A stretch of DNA of 64,000 bases from Flavitalea sp966112615 (GCA_966112615.1 CBHWDO010000004.1:221794-285793), one strand, 5' to 3'. Shown: positions 53,183 through 62,560, numbered from the stretch's first letter. Numbers and translations are program-made. The notes: a model not told the origin generated them from the letters alone.

Positions 53183-54475
53183 TTAAGAACGTTTCATGAA
53201 GGATTCTATTTCATCGGTAGTAATCGGGATCTTTTTAAAAAGATCATCATTACCATCTTTGGTGATCCAGATATTATTTTCAATCCGGATTCCCATCTGC
53301 TCTTCTTCAATATAAATACCAGGTTCAACCGTAAACACCATGCCCTCAGTTATAGGCTCAGTGCGGGTTCCAAGGTCATGCACATCTATTCCCAAATGAT
53401 GCGAGATGCCATGGTAAAGGTATTTTCTGTATGCTGGATTTTCTTTATCCTGGTTCTTTAGATCTGACTCAGTTAACAAACCGATCTTCACGAAGGTCTT
53501 ACCTGCTTCCTCTCCCACCATATCTGTATATTGAAGGATAGTGATGCCGGGCTTCAATAATGATTTGGCAAAATCATGCAGATGCAAACAGGCATCGTAC
53601 ACTTCTTTCTGACGCTTGCTAAATTTCCCGTTTACCGGAATAGTACGGGTAAGATCAGCGCAATAACCACCATAGGCTGCTCCGAAGTCCATCAATATTA
53701 ATTCACCGTCTTTACATTCCTGGTTATTGGAAACATAGTGCAGTGTTCTTGCACGGTCACCACTGGCAATGATGCTTCCGTAAGCTTCGCCGGTAGCGCG
53801 TTGTGAAAGAAAAGAGTGCACTATCTCTGCTTCAATTTCATATTCCATTACACCGGGCTTCACAAAACGCATCACTCTTTCAAAAGTGGATTGAGTAATA
53901 TCGATAGCCTGTTGAAGCACTTCAATTTCTAGTGGAGTTTTCACGGCACGCAGATCTTTCATGATGCGCGCACTGCGTTTGTAATTATGTAAAGGATAAC
54001 GCTCACGCATAGACGCAGCAAAACGGTAATCCCTTACAGGAACCAGGTTCGCTTTGCGGTCGTTCTCATTTGTATTGAGGTAGATATTATCTGCAAGATG
54101 GATCCATGGTTGAAGCAATCCTTCAAGAGTATCAAGCCAAACTATTGTTTGAATTCCTGAAATATCCCTTGCTTCCTGTGCCCGCAAACGCTTGCCATCC
54201 CATTTCTCTTTTAGTTCATTCGGACGAACCAGCACCAGCACTTCACGGTATTTAGGATCAGGGTTATCCGGAAAAAGAATGACCATGGAATCTTCCTGTT
54301 CAATCCCCGAAAGCCAAAAAAGATCTGAATTCTGTTTGAACCGGTGGAGGGCATCACCATTTGAAGGCAGTTCGTCATTGCTGTTGAAAATAGCAATGGA
54401 ATTGGGCTCCATCCTGCTTATAAAACGTTCACGATTAGTGATAAAGATCTGGTTGTTCAGCGGCAGATATTTCAT
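53183..54475 (-). CDS. pepP: Aminopeptidase P (Xaa-Pro)
   Basis: A 430-residue dimetal peptidase removing N-terminal residues before proline. An AMP_N domain covers about 1-130 and the pita-bread fold follows. Metal ligands: D in LMDFGAAYGGYCADLTRTIP (two Asp, about 243 and 254), His in GISHHLGIDVHDLG (about 340), Glu in FTVEPGIYI and GIRIEN. A TATTTTTG -7 element (complement of 54504-54511) lies about 30 bases before the start. pssA follows in what is likely one operon. Confidence 0.94.
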   Translation of the reverse strand: MKYLPLNNQIFITNRERFISRMEPNSIAIFNSNDELPSNGDALHRFKQNSDLFWLSGIEQEDSMVILFPDNPDPKYREVLVLVRPNELKEKWDGKRLRAQEARDISGIQTIVWLDTLEGLLQPWIHLADNIYLNTNENDRKANLVPVRDYRFAASMRERYPLHNYKRSARIMKDLRAVKTPLEIEVLQQAIDITQSTFERVMRFVKPGVMEYEIEAEIVHSFLSQRATGEAYGSIIASGDRARTLHYVSNNQECKDGELILMDFGAAYGGYCADLTRTIPVNGKFSKRQKEVYDACLHLHDFAKSLLKPGITILQYTDMVGEEAGKTFVKIGLLTESDLKNQDKENPAYRKYLYHGISHHLGIDVHDLGTRTEPITEGMVFTVEPGIYIEEEQMGIRIENNIWITKDGNDDLFKKIPITTDEIESFMKRS

Positions 54476-54503
54476 GCTGGGAAGATATTGAGATTTCTTC
54501 TTT

Positions 54504-54511
54504 CAAAAATA
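54504..54511 (-). promoter_or_regulatory. -7 element of the pepP-pssA unit
   Basis: TATTTTTG on the minus strand matches TAnnTTTG; no good -33 match at 19-20 bases. Confidence 0.45.
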
Positions 54512-54639
54512 AAAACTAACATTCGTTAGCTTTTTTGGAAAAAATATTATTTTGCAGCCCTTAGAGCTTTTCTAAAAAACGGCATTGTTTAGCCATTGAA
54601 TTTTGAAATTATCAAAAACAAACGTGCAAATACCGATTT

Positions 54640-56244
54640 ATGCCATTAATGATTGCTTGTCCAAAAAACGAATTACAACATGTAGGTTTATCCGTAATGA
54701 ACACCATTCATTACCAGTTACCCGCAGATGAACTGGTGCAGGATACCCTGCGCAGAGGAGAAGGAAAGCTCAACGACACAGGGGCTCTTGTGATTGAAAC
54801 AGGAGAGTTTACCGGGAGGAGTCCGAAAGACAAATTCATTGTGAAGGATGAGCTTACTGCCGACTCAGTTCACTGGAATGATTTCAACATTCCTATATCA
54901 GAAGAGAATTATGTGAAGGTGTACACAAGGATCCGTGAATACCTGGATGCACAGAAAGAGTTGTGGGTTCGCGATTGCTATGCCTGTGCTGATCCCCGCT
55001 ACCGGCTTGGGATCAGGGTGATCACTGAAAAACCCTCCACCAATCTTTTTGCCTACAACATGTTCATTCGTCCAACCAACGATGAACTGGACCTTTTCTC
55101 TCCCGACTGGCACCTGATCTGTGCACCGGATCTGAAACTTGATCCAAAGGAATGTGGAACCCGTCAACAGAATGCTGCGATCATCAGCTTCAAGCAGAAG
55201 ATGATCCTGATCGCAGGTTCGGGTTATACGGGCGAAACCAAGAAAGGCATATTTACAGTACTGAATTTCCTGCTGCCCCATTTCAGGAATGTACTGAGCA
55301 TGCACTGCTCCGCGAATATGGGAAGGCTTGGAGATACAGCGTTGTTCTTTGGTTTGAGCGGCACAGGAAAGACCACACTCAGCGCAGATCCCATGAGAAA
55401 ACTGATCGGCGATGATGAACATGGATGGACATCAGACAATATCTTCAATTTTGAAGGTGGCTGTTATGCCAAGACCATTGATCTGAGTGAAGAAAAAGAA
55501 CCGGACATTTTTAATGCTATTCGTCCGGGTGCACTGGTTGAGAACGTAACATTTTTTCCGGGCACCAATACCATTGACTTCGAATCGCGCCGCATAACGG
55601 AGAATACAAGGGTATCCTATCCTTTGAATTATATCCGCAATTCCATGGAGCCTTCGATGGGGAATGTTCCGAAAAATATTTTTTTCCTGACCTGCGATGC
55701 ATATGGTGTGTTGCCTCCTATTTCGAGGCTTACTGAAGAGCAGGCGATGTACCAGTTCATATCTGGCTATACAGCAAAAGTTGCCGGAACAGAATTGGGT
55801 GTAACTGAGCCGAAATCCACATTCAGCGCCTGTTTTGGAGCACCGTTCCTTCCATTGCATCCCGGGAAATACGCAAGCATGCTTGGAGAAAAGATTCGCC
55901 AGCATAAAGTAAAAGTCTGGCTGATCAATACCGGTTGGACCGGAGGTCCTTACGGGGTTGGAAGCAGGATGAAGCTTTCCTATACCCGCGCTATGATCAG
56001 TGCAGTGCTGGAAAATAAAATGGAGCACATGCATTATCATCAGCATGATGTATTTAAAGTGCATGTGCCTACTGAATGCCCTGGTGTTCCATCCGAATTG
56101 CTTGATCCAAGGAATACCTGGGAAAACAAAGAAGCTTATGATGTCCAGGCGAACAGGCTCGCAAAGCAGTTCGTGGAGAACTTTAAAAAATATGAATCGG
56201 GAGTGGATACTGCCATCCTTCAGGCCGCTCCTGCCATCTTCTAA
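54640..56244 (+). CDS. pckA: Phosphoenolpyruvate carboxykinase (ATP)
   Basis: A 534-residue gluconeogenic enzyme converting oxaloacetate and ATP to PEP, CO2 and ADP. The P-loop GLSGTGKTT at 238-246, the GETG and RSPKDKF substrate loops near 48-56, and FPGTNTIDFESRRITENTRVSYPL (about 306-330) are in place. Length is normal. The enzyme works with gltA and the TCA cycle. It is divergent from pepP. A GC-rich CCCCCGG/CCGGGGG hairpin with T-run follows at 56270-56295. Confidence 0.98.
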   Translation: MPLMIACPKNELQHVGLSVMNTIHYQLPADELVQDTLRRGEGKLNDTGALVIETGEFTGRSPKDKFIVKDELTADSVHWNDFNIPISEENYVKVYTRIREYLDAQKELWVRDCYACADPRYRLGIRVITEKPSTNLFAYNMFIRPTNDELDLFSPDWHLICAPDLKLDPKECGTRQQNAAIISFKQKMILIAGSGYTGETKKGIFTVLNFLLPHFRNVLSMHCSANMGRLGDTALFFGLSGTGKTTLSADPMRKLIGDDEHGWTSDNIFNFEGGCYAKTIDLSEEKEPDIFNAIRPGALVENVTFFPGTNTIDFESRRITENTRVSYPLNYIRNSMEPSMGNVPKNIFFLTCDAYGVLPPISRLTEEQAMYQFISGYTAKVAGTELGVTEPKSTFSACFGAPFLPLHPGKYASMLGEKIRQHKVKVWLINTGWTGGPYGVGSRMKLSYTRAMISAVLENKMEHMHYHQHDVFKVHVPTECPGVPSELLDPRNTWENKEAYDVQANRLAKQFVENFKKYESGVDTAILQAAPAIF

Positions 56245-56268
56245 TTGGCCGCTATGATTGTTTGCTCG

Positions 56269-56295
56269 AGCCCCCGGTAAGCCGGGGGTTTTTTA
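56269..56295 (+). terminator. Intrinsic terminator of pckA
   Basis: AGCCCCCGG and CCGGGGGTT pair around TAAG, followed by TTTTA. Confidence 0.85.
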
Positions 56296-56345
56296 TTTGC
56301 AAAATTTTAGAAGGATTGAAGTAAGGTGATGGGTTAGATTTGCAT

Positions 56346-56511
56346 GCGGGCTGAACAACTCACGAAGTGAGTTGTGCTGAACGCAACACGCTGAACAGTT
56401 GCTGCAAGCGACTGGGCTGAGTGAAAAAACTTCTGTTCAGCCCAAACAGCTTTGCTATTTGGTCAGCACAGTGCGTTCAGCCCAACCCGCTTCGCAGGTT
56501 GGTCAGCCCGC
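56346..56511. repeat. GGGCTGAAC palindrome, copy 4
   Basis: A 166-bp element in a same-strand gap. Side hairpins: A AACTCAC-GAA-GTGAGTT (perfect), B AGTTGCT-GCA-AGCGACT, C AAACAGC-TTT-GCTATTT, D AACCCGC-TTC-GCAGGTT. The middle stem has diverged (GCTGAACGCAACAC). Its right edge ends 13 bases before the next ATG, so here the element is also a 5' leader. Confidence 0.92.
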
Positions 56512-56524
56512 TAAATCAACATCT

Positions 56525-57046
56525 ATGAACCTACTATTCATCATATTCTCCTTGTTCGCCTCCAACTTCATTGACTGGAGCGAAACACGCAAACTCACCT
56601 GGGAAGATTTCCAGGGACCTGTAGAAACCACTACTGGAAAAGCTGCGCTGACACACAGTTCTATCCACGCACAATTCGGCTATAACCAGGATGGATTGCA
56701 GTTCACGATCAAATGCCAGTTCGACAAAAACAAATCATGGGGACGGATCAAGAACGATTATATTCTTGCACATGAACAAAAACATTTCGATCTAACAGAA
56801 GTTTTTGCAAGGAAACTCAACAAGGAATTAAAAGAATACAAGTTCAACAACGCCACCGTTGGAGATGATATCAACCGCATTTACCAGGGAATGGTCAATG
56901 AACTTACTTACACACAACAGCAATACGATAAGGAAACGGATCACTCGAGAAATCCTCCTGTTCAATTGGAATGGAACAATCGCATTGATTCTCTTTTAAA
57001 AGTAACTGCACCATACAAAAACTATAATCGCGGACCACTGAAGTAA
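56525..57046 (+). CDS. DUF922 protein with HExxH motif
   Basis: A 173-residue exported protein. The ATG at 56525 begins a signal-like stretch (MNLLFIIFSLFASN); the longer frame only translates the repeat. The Trp-rich LTWEDFQGPV (about 25-34) and a potential zinc motif H83-E-Q-K-H87 with FDLTE (about 88-92) are the marks of the DUF922 family, thought to be metalloprotease-like. No activity is proven. A patatin gene lies 40 bases downstream. Confidence 0.75.
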   Translation: MNLLFIIFSLFASNFIDWSETRKLTWEDFQGPVETTTGKAALTHSSIHAQFGYNQDGLQFTIKCQFDKNKSWGRIKNDYILAHEQKHFDLTEVFARKLNKELKEYKFNNATVGDDINRIYQGMVNELTYTQQQYDKETDHSRNPPVQLEWNNRIDSLLKVTAPYKNYNRGPLK

Positions 57047-57086
57047 ATCGCAATAAAATTTCCTATATTAGGAAAAACCTTATTGT

Positions 57087-58361
57087 ATGGGAAAAGCTGC
57101 AGCCCGTACCAGTTCCCTCAGTGATCAGCCCGCAATCAGGGAAAAGATCAACATCCTCAAAAAGCTCAAGCCTGTTGTTTCAGATATAGTAGATGACCAG
57201 GGACATCAGTATGTTGACCTCGTCATGGAAGGTGGCGGCACACTGGGTATTGCGCTGCTTGGTTATATCTATGCGCTTGAAAGTATTGGCATTCGTTTTC
57301 TTTCCATTGGCGGTGCCTCGGCCGGTTCCATCATGGCTTTATTGCTCGCCTGTGGACCCATTGATGAATCAAGATCCGGATGGATCGAAGAACAGATCCG
57401 CTATAAAGATTTCCAGGACTTCATGGATGGCGACCAGGATGCGAAAGATTTTATAACGAATGTGATCCAGCATTCTTCCAGCATGGGCACTGGAAACTTT
57501 GTCGATTCTGTTAGAAAGGCATGGTACTTCATGTGTATCATTGATAACTTATCAAACGATAAAAAAGGACTTAATCCTGGAAAACATTTTCATGAGTGGC
57601 TTACAGAAATTCTTGCAGGAAAAAATATCAACACATATAAGGATCTCATCAATCTGAGAACAAGAAAACCATCAGGTTTGAAGAACAGGATAACCAATGA
57701 ACTGATCTCTGATGCTGAATTCAATGATCCCTACTTTGCGGAACTGGGTGTAGTGGCAGCCGAAGTGACCACGGAAACTAAGGTGGTTTTTCCAAGGCTT
57801 GCACATTTGTACTGGCAGGATGTTCAGGCAGTAAACCCGGTTGATTTTGTTAGAGCATCCATGTCGATCCCAATCTTCTTTCAACCTTTTGAATTAACCG
57901 GTATACCAAAAGATGATGCATCACTTGATCGTTGGAGAAAGGATGTAAACTTCCAGGGTGATCTTCCCGATAAAGTTGTGTTTGTTGATGGTGGAATTAT
58001 TTCAAATTTTCCAATCGATATTTTCCATAATTATTCAACTCAACCTTCAAGTCCAACCTTCGGTGTGAAGATCGGTTATGATCGTTCCAGGTGTAATAAT
58101 ACCAATGGATTTCTTGATTATGTGGGAGCGATATTCTGGTCATCTGCACATTGCCTCGACAATGATTTCATCATGCGTAACCCGGATTTCAATCAACTGG
58201 TTTCTTATATCGATTATAATTATAAAAGATTCGGATGGCTGAAATTCACGCTGGATGAGGATGACAAGAAAGAGTTATTCAAGAATGGAGTGGAAGCTGC
58301 TTATACTTTCCTTACCAGTTTCAATTGGGAAAAGTATAAGCAGTCGAGGAAATGTATTTAG
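57087..58361 (+). CDS. Patatin-like phospholipase
   Basis: A 424-residue Ser-Asp lipid acyl hydrolase. Oxyanion loop GGGTLG at 49-54, nucleophile elbow G76-A-S78-A-G80, and catalytic D301 in VDGGIISNFP. No signal peptide. It shares a transcript with the DUF922 gene, perhaps. Its stop overlaps the convergent kinase stop by 4 bases. Confidence 0.88.
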   Translation: MGKAAARTSSLSDQPAIREKINILKKLKPVVSDIVDDQGHQYVDLVMEGGGTLGIALLGYIYALESIGIRFLSIGGASAGSIMALLLACGPIDESRSGWIEEQIRYKDFQDFMDGDQDAKDFITNVIQHSSSMGTGNFVDSVRKAWYFMCIIDNLSNDKKGLNPGKHFHEWLTEILAGKNINTYKDLINLRTRKPSGLKNRITNELISDAEFNDPYFAELGVVAAEVTTETKVVFPRLAHLYWQDVQAVNPVDFVRASMSIPIFFQPFELTGIPKDDASLDRWRKDVNFQGDLPDKVVFVDGGIISNFPIDIFHNYSTQPSSPTFGVKIGYDRSRCNNTNGFLDYVGAIFWSSAHCLDNDFIMRNPDFNQLVSYIDYNYKRFGWLKFTLDEDDKKELFKNGVEAAYTFLTSFNWEKYKQSRKCI

Positions 58362-58993
58362 AACAGTCCGTATAACTGCGAATCTATCTTGCTGATGATC
58401 TCACCAAAATCTTCTGTCTTTTCAGGGAACTGGTTCTTATCAATATCGATCACCAACAATGGACCTTCTTTATATCCATCGATCCATTTGTTGTAATATT
58501 CATTCAACCGTTTGAGGTAATCAAGACGAATATTTTCTTCATATTCGCGGCCTCTTTTCTGGATCTGTGCCACCAGTGTTGGAACTGATGCACGCAGATA
58601 GATCAACAGATCGGGAGGTTGAACCATTGATTTAAGTGTCTGAAAGAATTCGAAATAATTTTCGAAATCACGCTTGCTCATCAGGCCCATCTCATGCAGG
58701 TTTGGCGCGAAGATGTTGGCATCTTCATAGATGGTTCTATCCTGGATGATGGTTTCTGTTCCGCGTTGAATTTCGAGTAACTGTTTCAGCCTGCTATTCA
58801 AAAAATAGATCTGGAGATTAAAACTCCAGCGTGGCATATCATCATAAAAATCGAAGAGGTATGGATTATGGTCTACGTCTTCGAATTGAGGGATCCATTT
58901 GTAATGTTTGCTTAGCAATTCGGTAAGGGTTGTTTTTCCTGCGCCGATATTTCCTGCAACTGCGATGTGCTTGGGTTTCCTGGATTTTGCCAT
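58358..58993 (-). CDS. Deoxynucleoside kinase
   Basis: A 211-residue dNK-family enzyme phosphorylating deoxyadenosine, deoxyguanosine or related nucleosides. P-loop G14-N-I-G-A-G-K20-T-T; the DRTIYED motif near 91 and FLNSRLKQLLE near 63 follow. Specificity is not readable. It lies 12 bases downstream of trpS. Confidence 0.9.
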   Translation of the reverse strand: MAKSRKPKHIAVAGNIGAGKTTLTELLSKHYKWIPQFEDVDHNPYLFDFYDDMPRWSFNLQIYFLNSRLKQLLEIQRGTETIIQDRTIYEDANIFAPNLHEMGLMSKRDFENYFEFFQTLKSMVQPPDLLIYLRASVPTLVAQIQKRGREYEENIRLDYLKRLNEYYNKWIDGYKEGPLLVIDIDKNQFPEKTEDFGEIISKIDSQLYGLF

Positions 58994-59005
58994 AATACTG
59001 GATGC

Positions 59006-60016
59006 TTAGTAATATTTTAATCCCATCGCTTCTTTAACCAGGCGGATGGTTTCCTGTGCACTCCTGCGTGCTTTTTCTGCGCCGGCTTCCATCACCTGTT
59101 TCAATAAAGTTTCATTGTTACGGATGCTTTCTGCTTTCTCGCGGATAGGCGTGATAAACTTCACCATATCTTCTGCGAGTTGTTTCTTCATATCACCATA
59201 ACGGATCACACAATTATTATAATCCGCTTCAAATTTTTGCAAGATATCTTCACCACTTACCAGTTTCATCAAAAGAAACAGGTTCTCAATATAATCAGGT
59301 TTTACTGAATTATTTTCTGTAGGGCCCTGGTCGGTCTTGGCTTTCATCACTTTTTTCCTGATCACATCATCTTCATCAGCGAGGTATAATGTTGCATACT
59401 GATTCTCGCTCTTGCTCATCTTTCCAGTTCCATCAAGGCTTGGAACCTTTACCAGTTCTTCTCCAAAATTGAAAGCGAATGGTTCCGGAAAAACATTTCC
59501 ATATCGATGATTGAAGCGGTTCGCAAAATTTCTCGCCATTTCAAGATGCTGTTCCTGGTCTTTACCAACAGGCACTTTTACTGCACGATGCAGAAGAATA
59601 TCAGCAGCCATCAATACAGGATAGGTCAACAAACCCGCGTTCACATTATCAGGATGCTGGCGAACTTTATCTTTAAAAGTTGTGGTCTTTTCAAGCTCAC
59701 CTTTATAAGCAAGCATATTGAGGAAGAGATAGAGTTCTGCGGTTTCCGGAACATGGCTCTGGCAATAGAGCGCAACTTTTTCAGGATCCAGTCCGCATGC
59801 AATATTTTCCGATAGAACGCGGTGAACATTTGCTTTAAATTCAGCTGTATCAGGATGGGTAGTCAGCGAGTGAAGATCAGCCACCATGAAGTAGCAATCG
59901 TATTCATTCTGCATTCTCACATAATTCCGGATGGCACCGAAATAGTTTCCCAGGTGAAGGAATCCTGTAGACCGGATCCCGCTCATAACAATTTGTTTCT
60001 TACCGCTATTCTCCAT
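59006..60016 (-). CDS. trpS: Tryptophanyl-tRNA synthetase
   Basis: A 336-residue class Ic synthetase charging tRNA-Trp. The HIGH-type motif is GFLHLGN at 18-24 and the KMSKS loop is GKMSKSEN near 198. Length fits the bacterial TrpRS. The deoxynucleoside kinase is 12 bases downstream. Divergent from gatC. Confidence 0.98.
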   Translation of the reverse strand: MENSGKKQIVMSGIRSTGFLHLGNYFGAIRNYVRMQNEYDCYFMVADLHSLTTHPDTAEFKANVHRVLSENIACGLDPEKVALYCQSHVPETAELYLFLNMLAYKGELEKTTTFKDKVRQHPDNVNAGLLTYPVLMAADILLHRAVKVPVGKDQEQHLEMARNFANRFNHRYGNVFPEPFAFNFGEELVKVPSLDGTGKMSKSENQYATLYLADEDDVIRKKVMKAKTDQGPTENNSVKPDYIENLFLLMKLVSGEDILQKFEADYNNCVIRYGDMKKQLAEDMVKFITPIREKAESIRNNETLLKQVMEAGAEKARRSAQETIRLVKEAMGLKYY

Positions 60017-60086
60017 CTTTAGAAGCTTTCTGCTTAAGTCGGCGAAGATAAGGTGATTTACCCTTTTTCAATCCTGCGCATATCGT

Positions 60087-60094
60087 TACTTTTG
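60087..60094 (+). promoter_or_regulatory. -7 element next to the gatC start
   Basis: TACTTTTG matches TAnnTTTG and ends 5 bases before the ATG; TTTT lies 19 bases upstream in the -33 place. This would make the mRNA leaderless or nearly so. Confidence 0.5.
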
Positions 60095-60099
60095 TTGCT

Positions 60100-60390
60100 A
60101 TGCAAGTAAATGATGCACTGGTTGAAAACCTGGCCAACCTGGCCCGACTGAACTTCAATGAAGAAGAGAAGGCTGCCATCAAATCGGATCTTCAGAAAAT
60201 GATCAGTTTCGTGGAGAAACTTCGCGAACTGGATACCACCGGTGTAGAACCGCTTCTGCATATGAGTGATATTACCGATAATTACAGGGAAGATGAGATC
60301 CGCGGTTCCATTACCCGTGAAGAGGGTTTGAAAAATGCTCCGGAAACTGATGGAGTGTATTTCAAAGTACCGCAGGTGATCAAAAAATAA
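60100..60390 (+). CDS. gatC: Glu-tRNA(Gln)/Asp-tRNA(Asn) amidotransferase subunit C
   Basis: A 96-residue GatC, which ties GatA to GatB in the amidotransferase that makes Gln-tRNA. VNDALVENLANLARLNFNEEE and DITDNYREDEIRGSITREE match the family. gatA and gatB are not in the window. The ATG seems to begin at or near the transcription start. The ABC gene follows after 12 bases. Confidence 0.95.
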   Translation: MQVNDALVENLANLARLNFNEEEKAAIKSDLQKMISFVEKLRELDTTGVEPLLHMSDITDNYREDEIRGSITREEGLKNAPETDGVYFKVPQVIKK

Positions 60391-60402
60391 ACCAACCGAC
60401 TT

Positions 60403-61101
60403 ATGCAGCCGATCATTCACCTTGAAGACATCCGTAAGAATTATTACATGGGAAAACAGGCGATCACCGTACTGAAGGGGATTTCGCTGAATATCATGAA
60501 GAATGAATATGTGGCTTTGATGGGACCTTCCGGTTCAGGAAAAAGTACACTTATGAATATCCTTGGATGCCTTGATTCACCTACATCCGGGACCTACATT
60601 CTGAATGGACATGATGTGAGTACGATGCCTGATGATGAGCTGGCTGCAGTGAGGAATAAGGAGATCGGCTTTGTATTCCAGCAGTTCAATTTGCTACCCA
60701 GGCTAACAGCTGCGGAAAACGTGGCTTTACCGCTGGTGTATGCAGGCATTGCCAAAAAGACCCGGATAGAGATGGCGATGGAAGTGATCCAGAAAGTTGG
60801 ATTGGGAGACAGAAGCCATCACAAACCAAATGAAATGTCGGGTGGACAGTGCCAGCGTGTTGCTATCGCTAGGGCACTGGTAAACAATCCATCGATCATC
60901 CTGGCAGATGAACCAACGGGTAACCTTGATACCAAGACTTCGAATGAGATCATGGATATATTCTCGAAGATCCATGAGAGCGGAAATACAGTAGTGCTGG
61001 TTACGCACGAAGAAGATATTGCGAATTATGCCCGTCGCGTGGTAAGATTGAGAGATGGAGTGATAGAAAGCGACAGGGTAAAGGAATTGATACCGGGCTG
61101 A
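60403..61101 (+). CDS. MacB/LolD-type ABC ATPase
   Basis: A 232-residue ATPase. Walker A GPSGSGKST at 41-49, signature MSGGQCQR near 145, Walker B ILADEPTGNLD near 168. Partner permease not in the window. The last residues and the TGA stop overlap CCGGGCTGAC, the left edge of palindrome copy 5. May power lipoprotein release, drug or peptide efflux, or an FtsX-like permease. Confidence 0.9.
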   Translation: MQPIIHLEDIRKNYYMGKQAITVLKGISLNIMKNEYVALMGPSGSGKSTLMNILGCLDSPTSGTYILNGHDVSTMPDDELAAVRNKEIGFVFQQFNLLPRLTAAENVALPLVYAGIAKKTRIEMAMEVIQKVGLGDRSHHKPNEMSGGQCQRVAIARALVNNPSIILADEPTGNLDTKTSNEIMDIFSKIHESGNTVVLVTHEEDIANYARRVVRLRDGVIESDRVKELIPG

Positions 61102-61251
61102 CAAGCCGCGAAGCGGTTTGGCTGAACGGACCGGGCTGAACAAACAGCAAAGCTGTTTGGGCTGAACGGAATTCCAGTCAGCCCAGCCACCTCCGGTATC
61201 TGTTCAGCTTGGTGCGTTCAGCCCAATTTCCTTCGGCAATTGGTCAGCCCG
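61093..61251. repeat. GGGCTGAAC palindrome, copy 5
   Basis: A 159-bp element that fills the gap between two convergent genes; the left edge overlaps one stop and the right edge touches the other. Side hairpins: A AAGCCGC-GAA-GCGGTTT, B AAACAGC-AAA-GCTGTTT, C AGCCACC-TCC-GGTATCT (5 of 7), D AATTTCC-TTC-GGCAATT. Confidence 0.92.
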
Positions 61252-61821
61252 CTACCTGGGTTTCCACTTGATCTCTTCAACACCTAACTTCATCCCCATA
61301 TACCTGGAGAGTACAAAAAAGTAATCGCTCAACCTGTTCAGGTATTTGATCACAAGATCACTAACGAATTGATCGTTTTCTGTCAGCAGTACGCAATGCC
61401 GTTCAGCCCTTCTGCAAACACATCTAACTATATGTGCGGTGGATACTGCAACATGACCACCGGGAATGATGAAGTTCCTCATTTCAGGAAGTACTTCATT
61501 CATTGCATCCATTAGGGATTCCAGCTGATGAACATCTTCTTCCTTAAGGTCAGGAAGTTTCATGGACGGTTCTTTATCAGGATCGCAGGCCAGTGTTGAG
61601 CCCACAGTGAATAGCCTGTCCTGAATATTTTTTAAGAGAGAAGTTTCTTCAGAAAAAAGATTGGTCAAATGCATTTGATCGATCAGCAGACCAATGAAAG
61701 AATTCAATTCATCGACAGTACCATATGCTTCGATGCGCATGTGGGATTTAGGAACTTTGGTTCCTCCAATCAGAGAGGTCTTCCCTTTGTCGCCTGTCTT
61801 AGTGTAGATCTTGAAAGCCAT
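61252..61821 (-). CDS. Cob(I)alamin adenosyltransferase (PduO type)
   Basis: A 189-residue enzyme making adenosylcobalamin from cob(I)alamin and ATP. MAFKIYTKTGDKGKTSLIGG (ATP loop) and RCVCRRAER (about 128-136, conserved Arg/Glu) are typical PduO-type marks. There is no cobalamin riboswitch before it. 21 bases from the LolD-type gene upstream on the same strand. Confidence 0.93.
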   Translation of the reverse strand: MAFKIYTKTGDKGKTSLIGGTKVPKSHMRIEAYGTVDELNSFIGLLIDQMHLTNLFSEETSLLKNIQDRLFTVGSTLACDPDKEPSMKLPDLKEEDVHQLESLMDAMNEVLPEMRNFIIPGGHVAVSTAHIVRCVCRRAERHCVLLTENDQFVSDLVIKYLNRLSDYFFVLSRYMGMKLGVEEIKWKPR

Positions 61822-61842
61822 TGTTGGTGTACGTATTAGTTT

Positions 61843-62508
61843 TTACACAGTTGCAGGCTGAACGATCAGTCCATCTTTCATGTGAAGGATACGATCGCTC
61901 ATGGAAGCCAGTTCTTCATTGTGCGTTACTATAAGAAAAGTCTGGGCAAATTGTTTGCGCAGGTCGAAAAATAATTGGTGCAATTCACGTGCATTCGCTG
62001 AATCCAGGTTACCGGTCGGTTCATCTGCAAAGATGATCTTCGCATCGTTGATGAGTGCCCGGGCAACTGCCACGCGTTGTTGCTCACCTCCTGATAGTTC
62101 CTGTGGTTTGTGTTCCAGTCGATGTCCCAGGTTGAGTGTTTTCAGGAGCATCGCAGCTTTTTCTTCCGTTTCTTTTTTGGGTTTCCCTCCGATCCATGCC
62201 GGAATGCAAACATTCTCGATGGCGGTGAATTCCGGGAGGAGGTGGTGGAATTGGAAAACGAAGCCAATGTGTTGATTCCTGAAGGCAGCGACCTGCTTAT
62301 CGGAATTGAAAGAAATTTTTTGCCCATCGATAGACAGCTCTCCCCTATCCGGTTTATCCAGAGTGCCCAGGATATGGAGCAGCGTGCTTTTCCCCGAACC
62401 GGATGGACCAACGATGCTGACGATCTCACCCGCTTTGATATGCAGGTCTACCCCTTTTAAAACGTTCAAACTGCCGTAGCTTTTATGAATTCCTGTAGCT
62501 GTTACCAT
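61843..62508 (-). CDS. LolD-like ABC ATPase
   Basis: A 221-residue ATPase, paralogous to 60403-61101. Walker A GPSGSGKST at 34-42, signature LSGGEQQRVAVARAL near 138, Walker B IIFADEPTGNLDS near 159. Usual role: lipoprotein release with LolC/E, not encoded here. Confidence 0.9.
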   Translation of the reverse strand: MVTATGIHKSYGSLNVLKGVDLHIKAGEIVSIVGPSGSGKSTLLHILGTLDKPDRGELSIDGQKISFNSDKQVAAFRNQHIGFVFQFHHLLPEFTAIENVCIPAWIGGKPKKETEEKAAMLLKTLNLGHRLEHKPQELSGGEQQRVAVARALINDAKIIFADEPTGNLDSANARELHQLFFDLRKQFAQTFLIVTHNEELASMSDRILHMKDGLIVQPATV

Positions 62509-62560
62509 TAGGGCGTCAATTTAGTGCATTTTTGGAGGAGAGACCGTTCCCAAAAGAACA

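Noticed and set aside
56399..56524. N-terminal extension of the DUF922 protein
   Set aside because: The extra 42 codons are repeat translation; the ATG at 56525 starts a proper signal peptide.
61252..61842. Cobalamin riboswitch before the adenosyltransferase
   Set aside because: Only 21 bases separate it from the LolD-like gene upstream, too short for any riboswitch.
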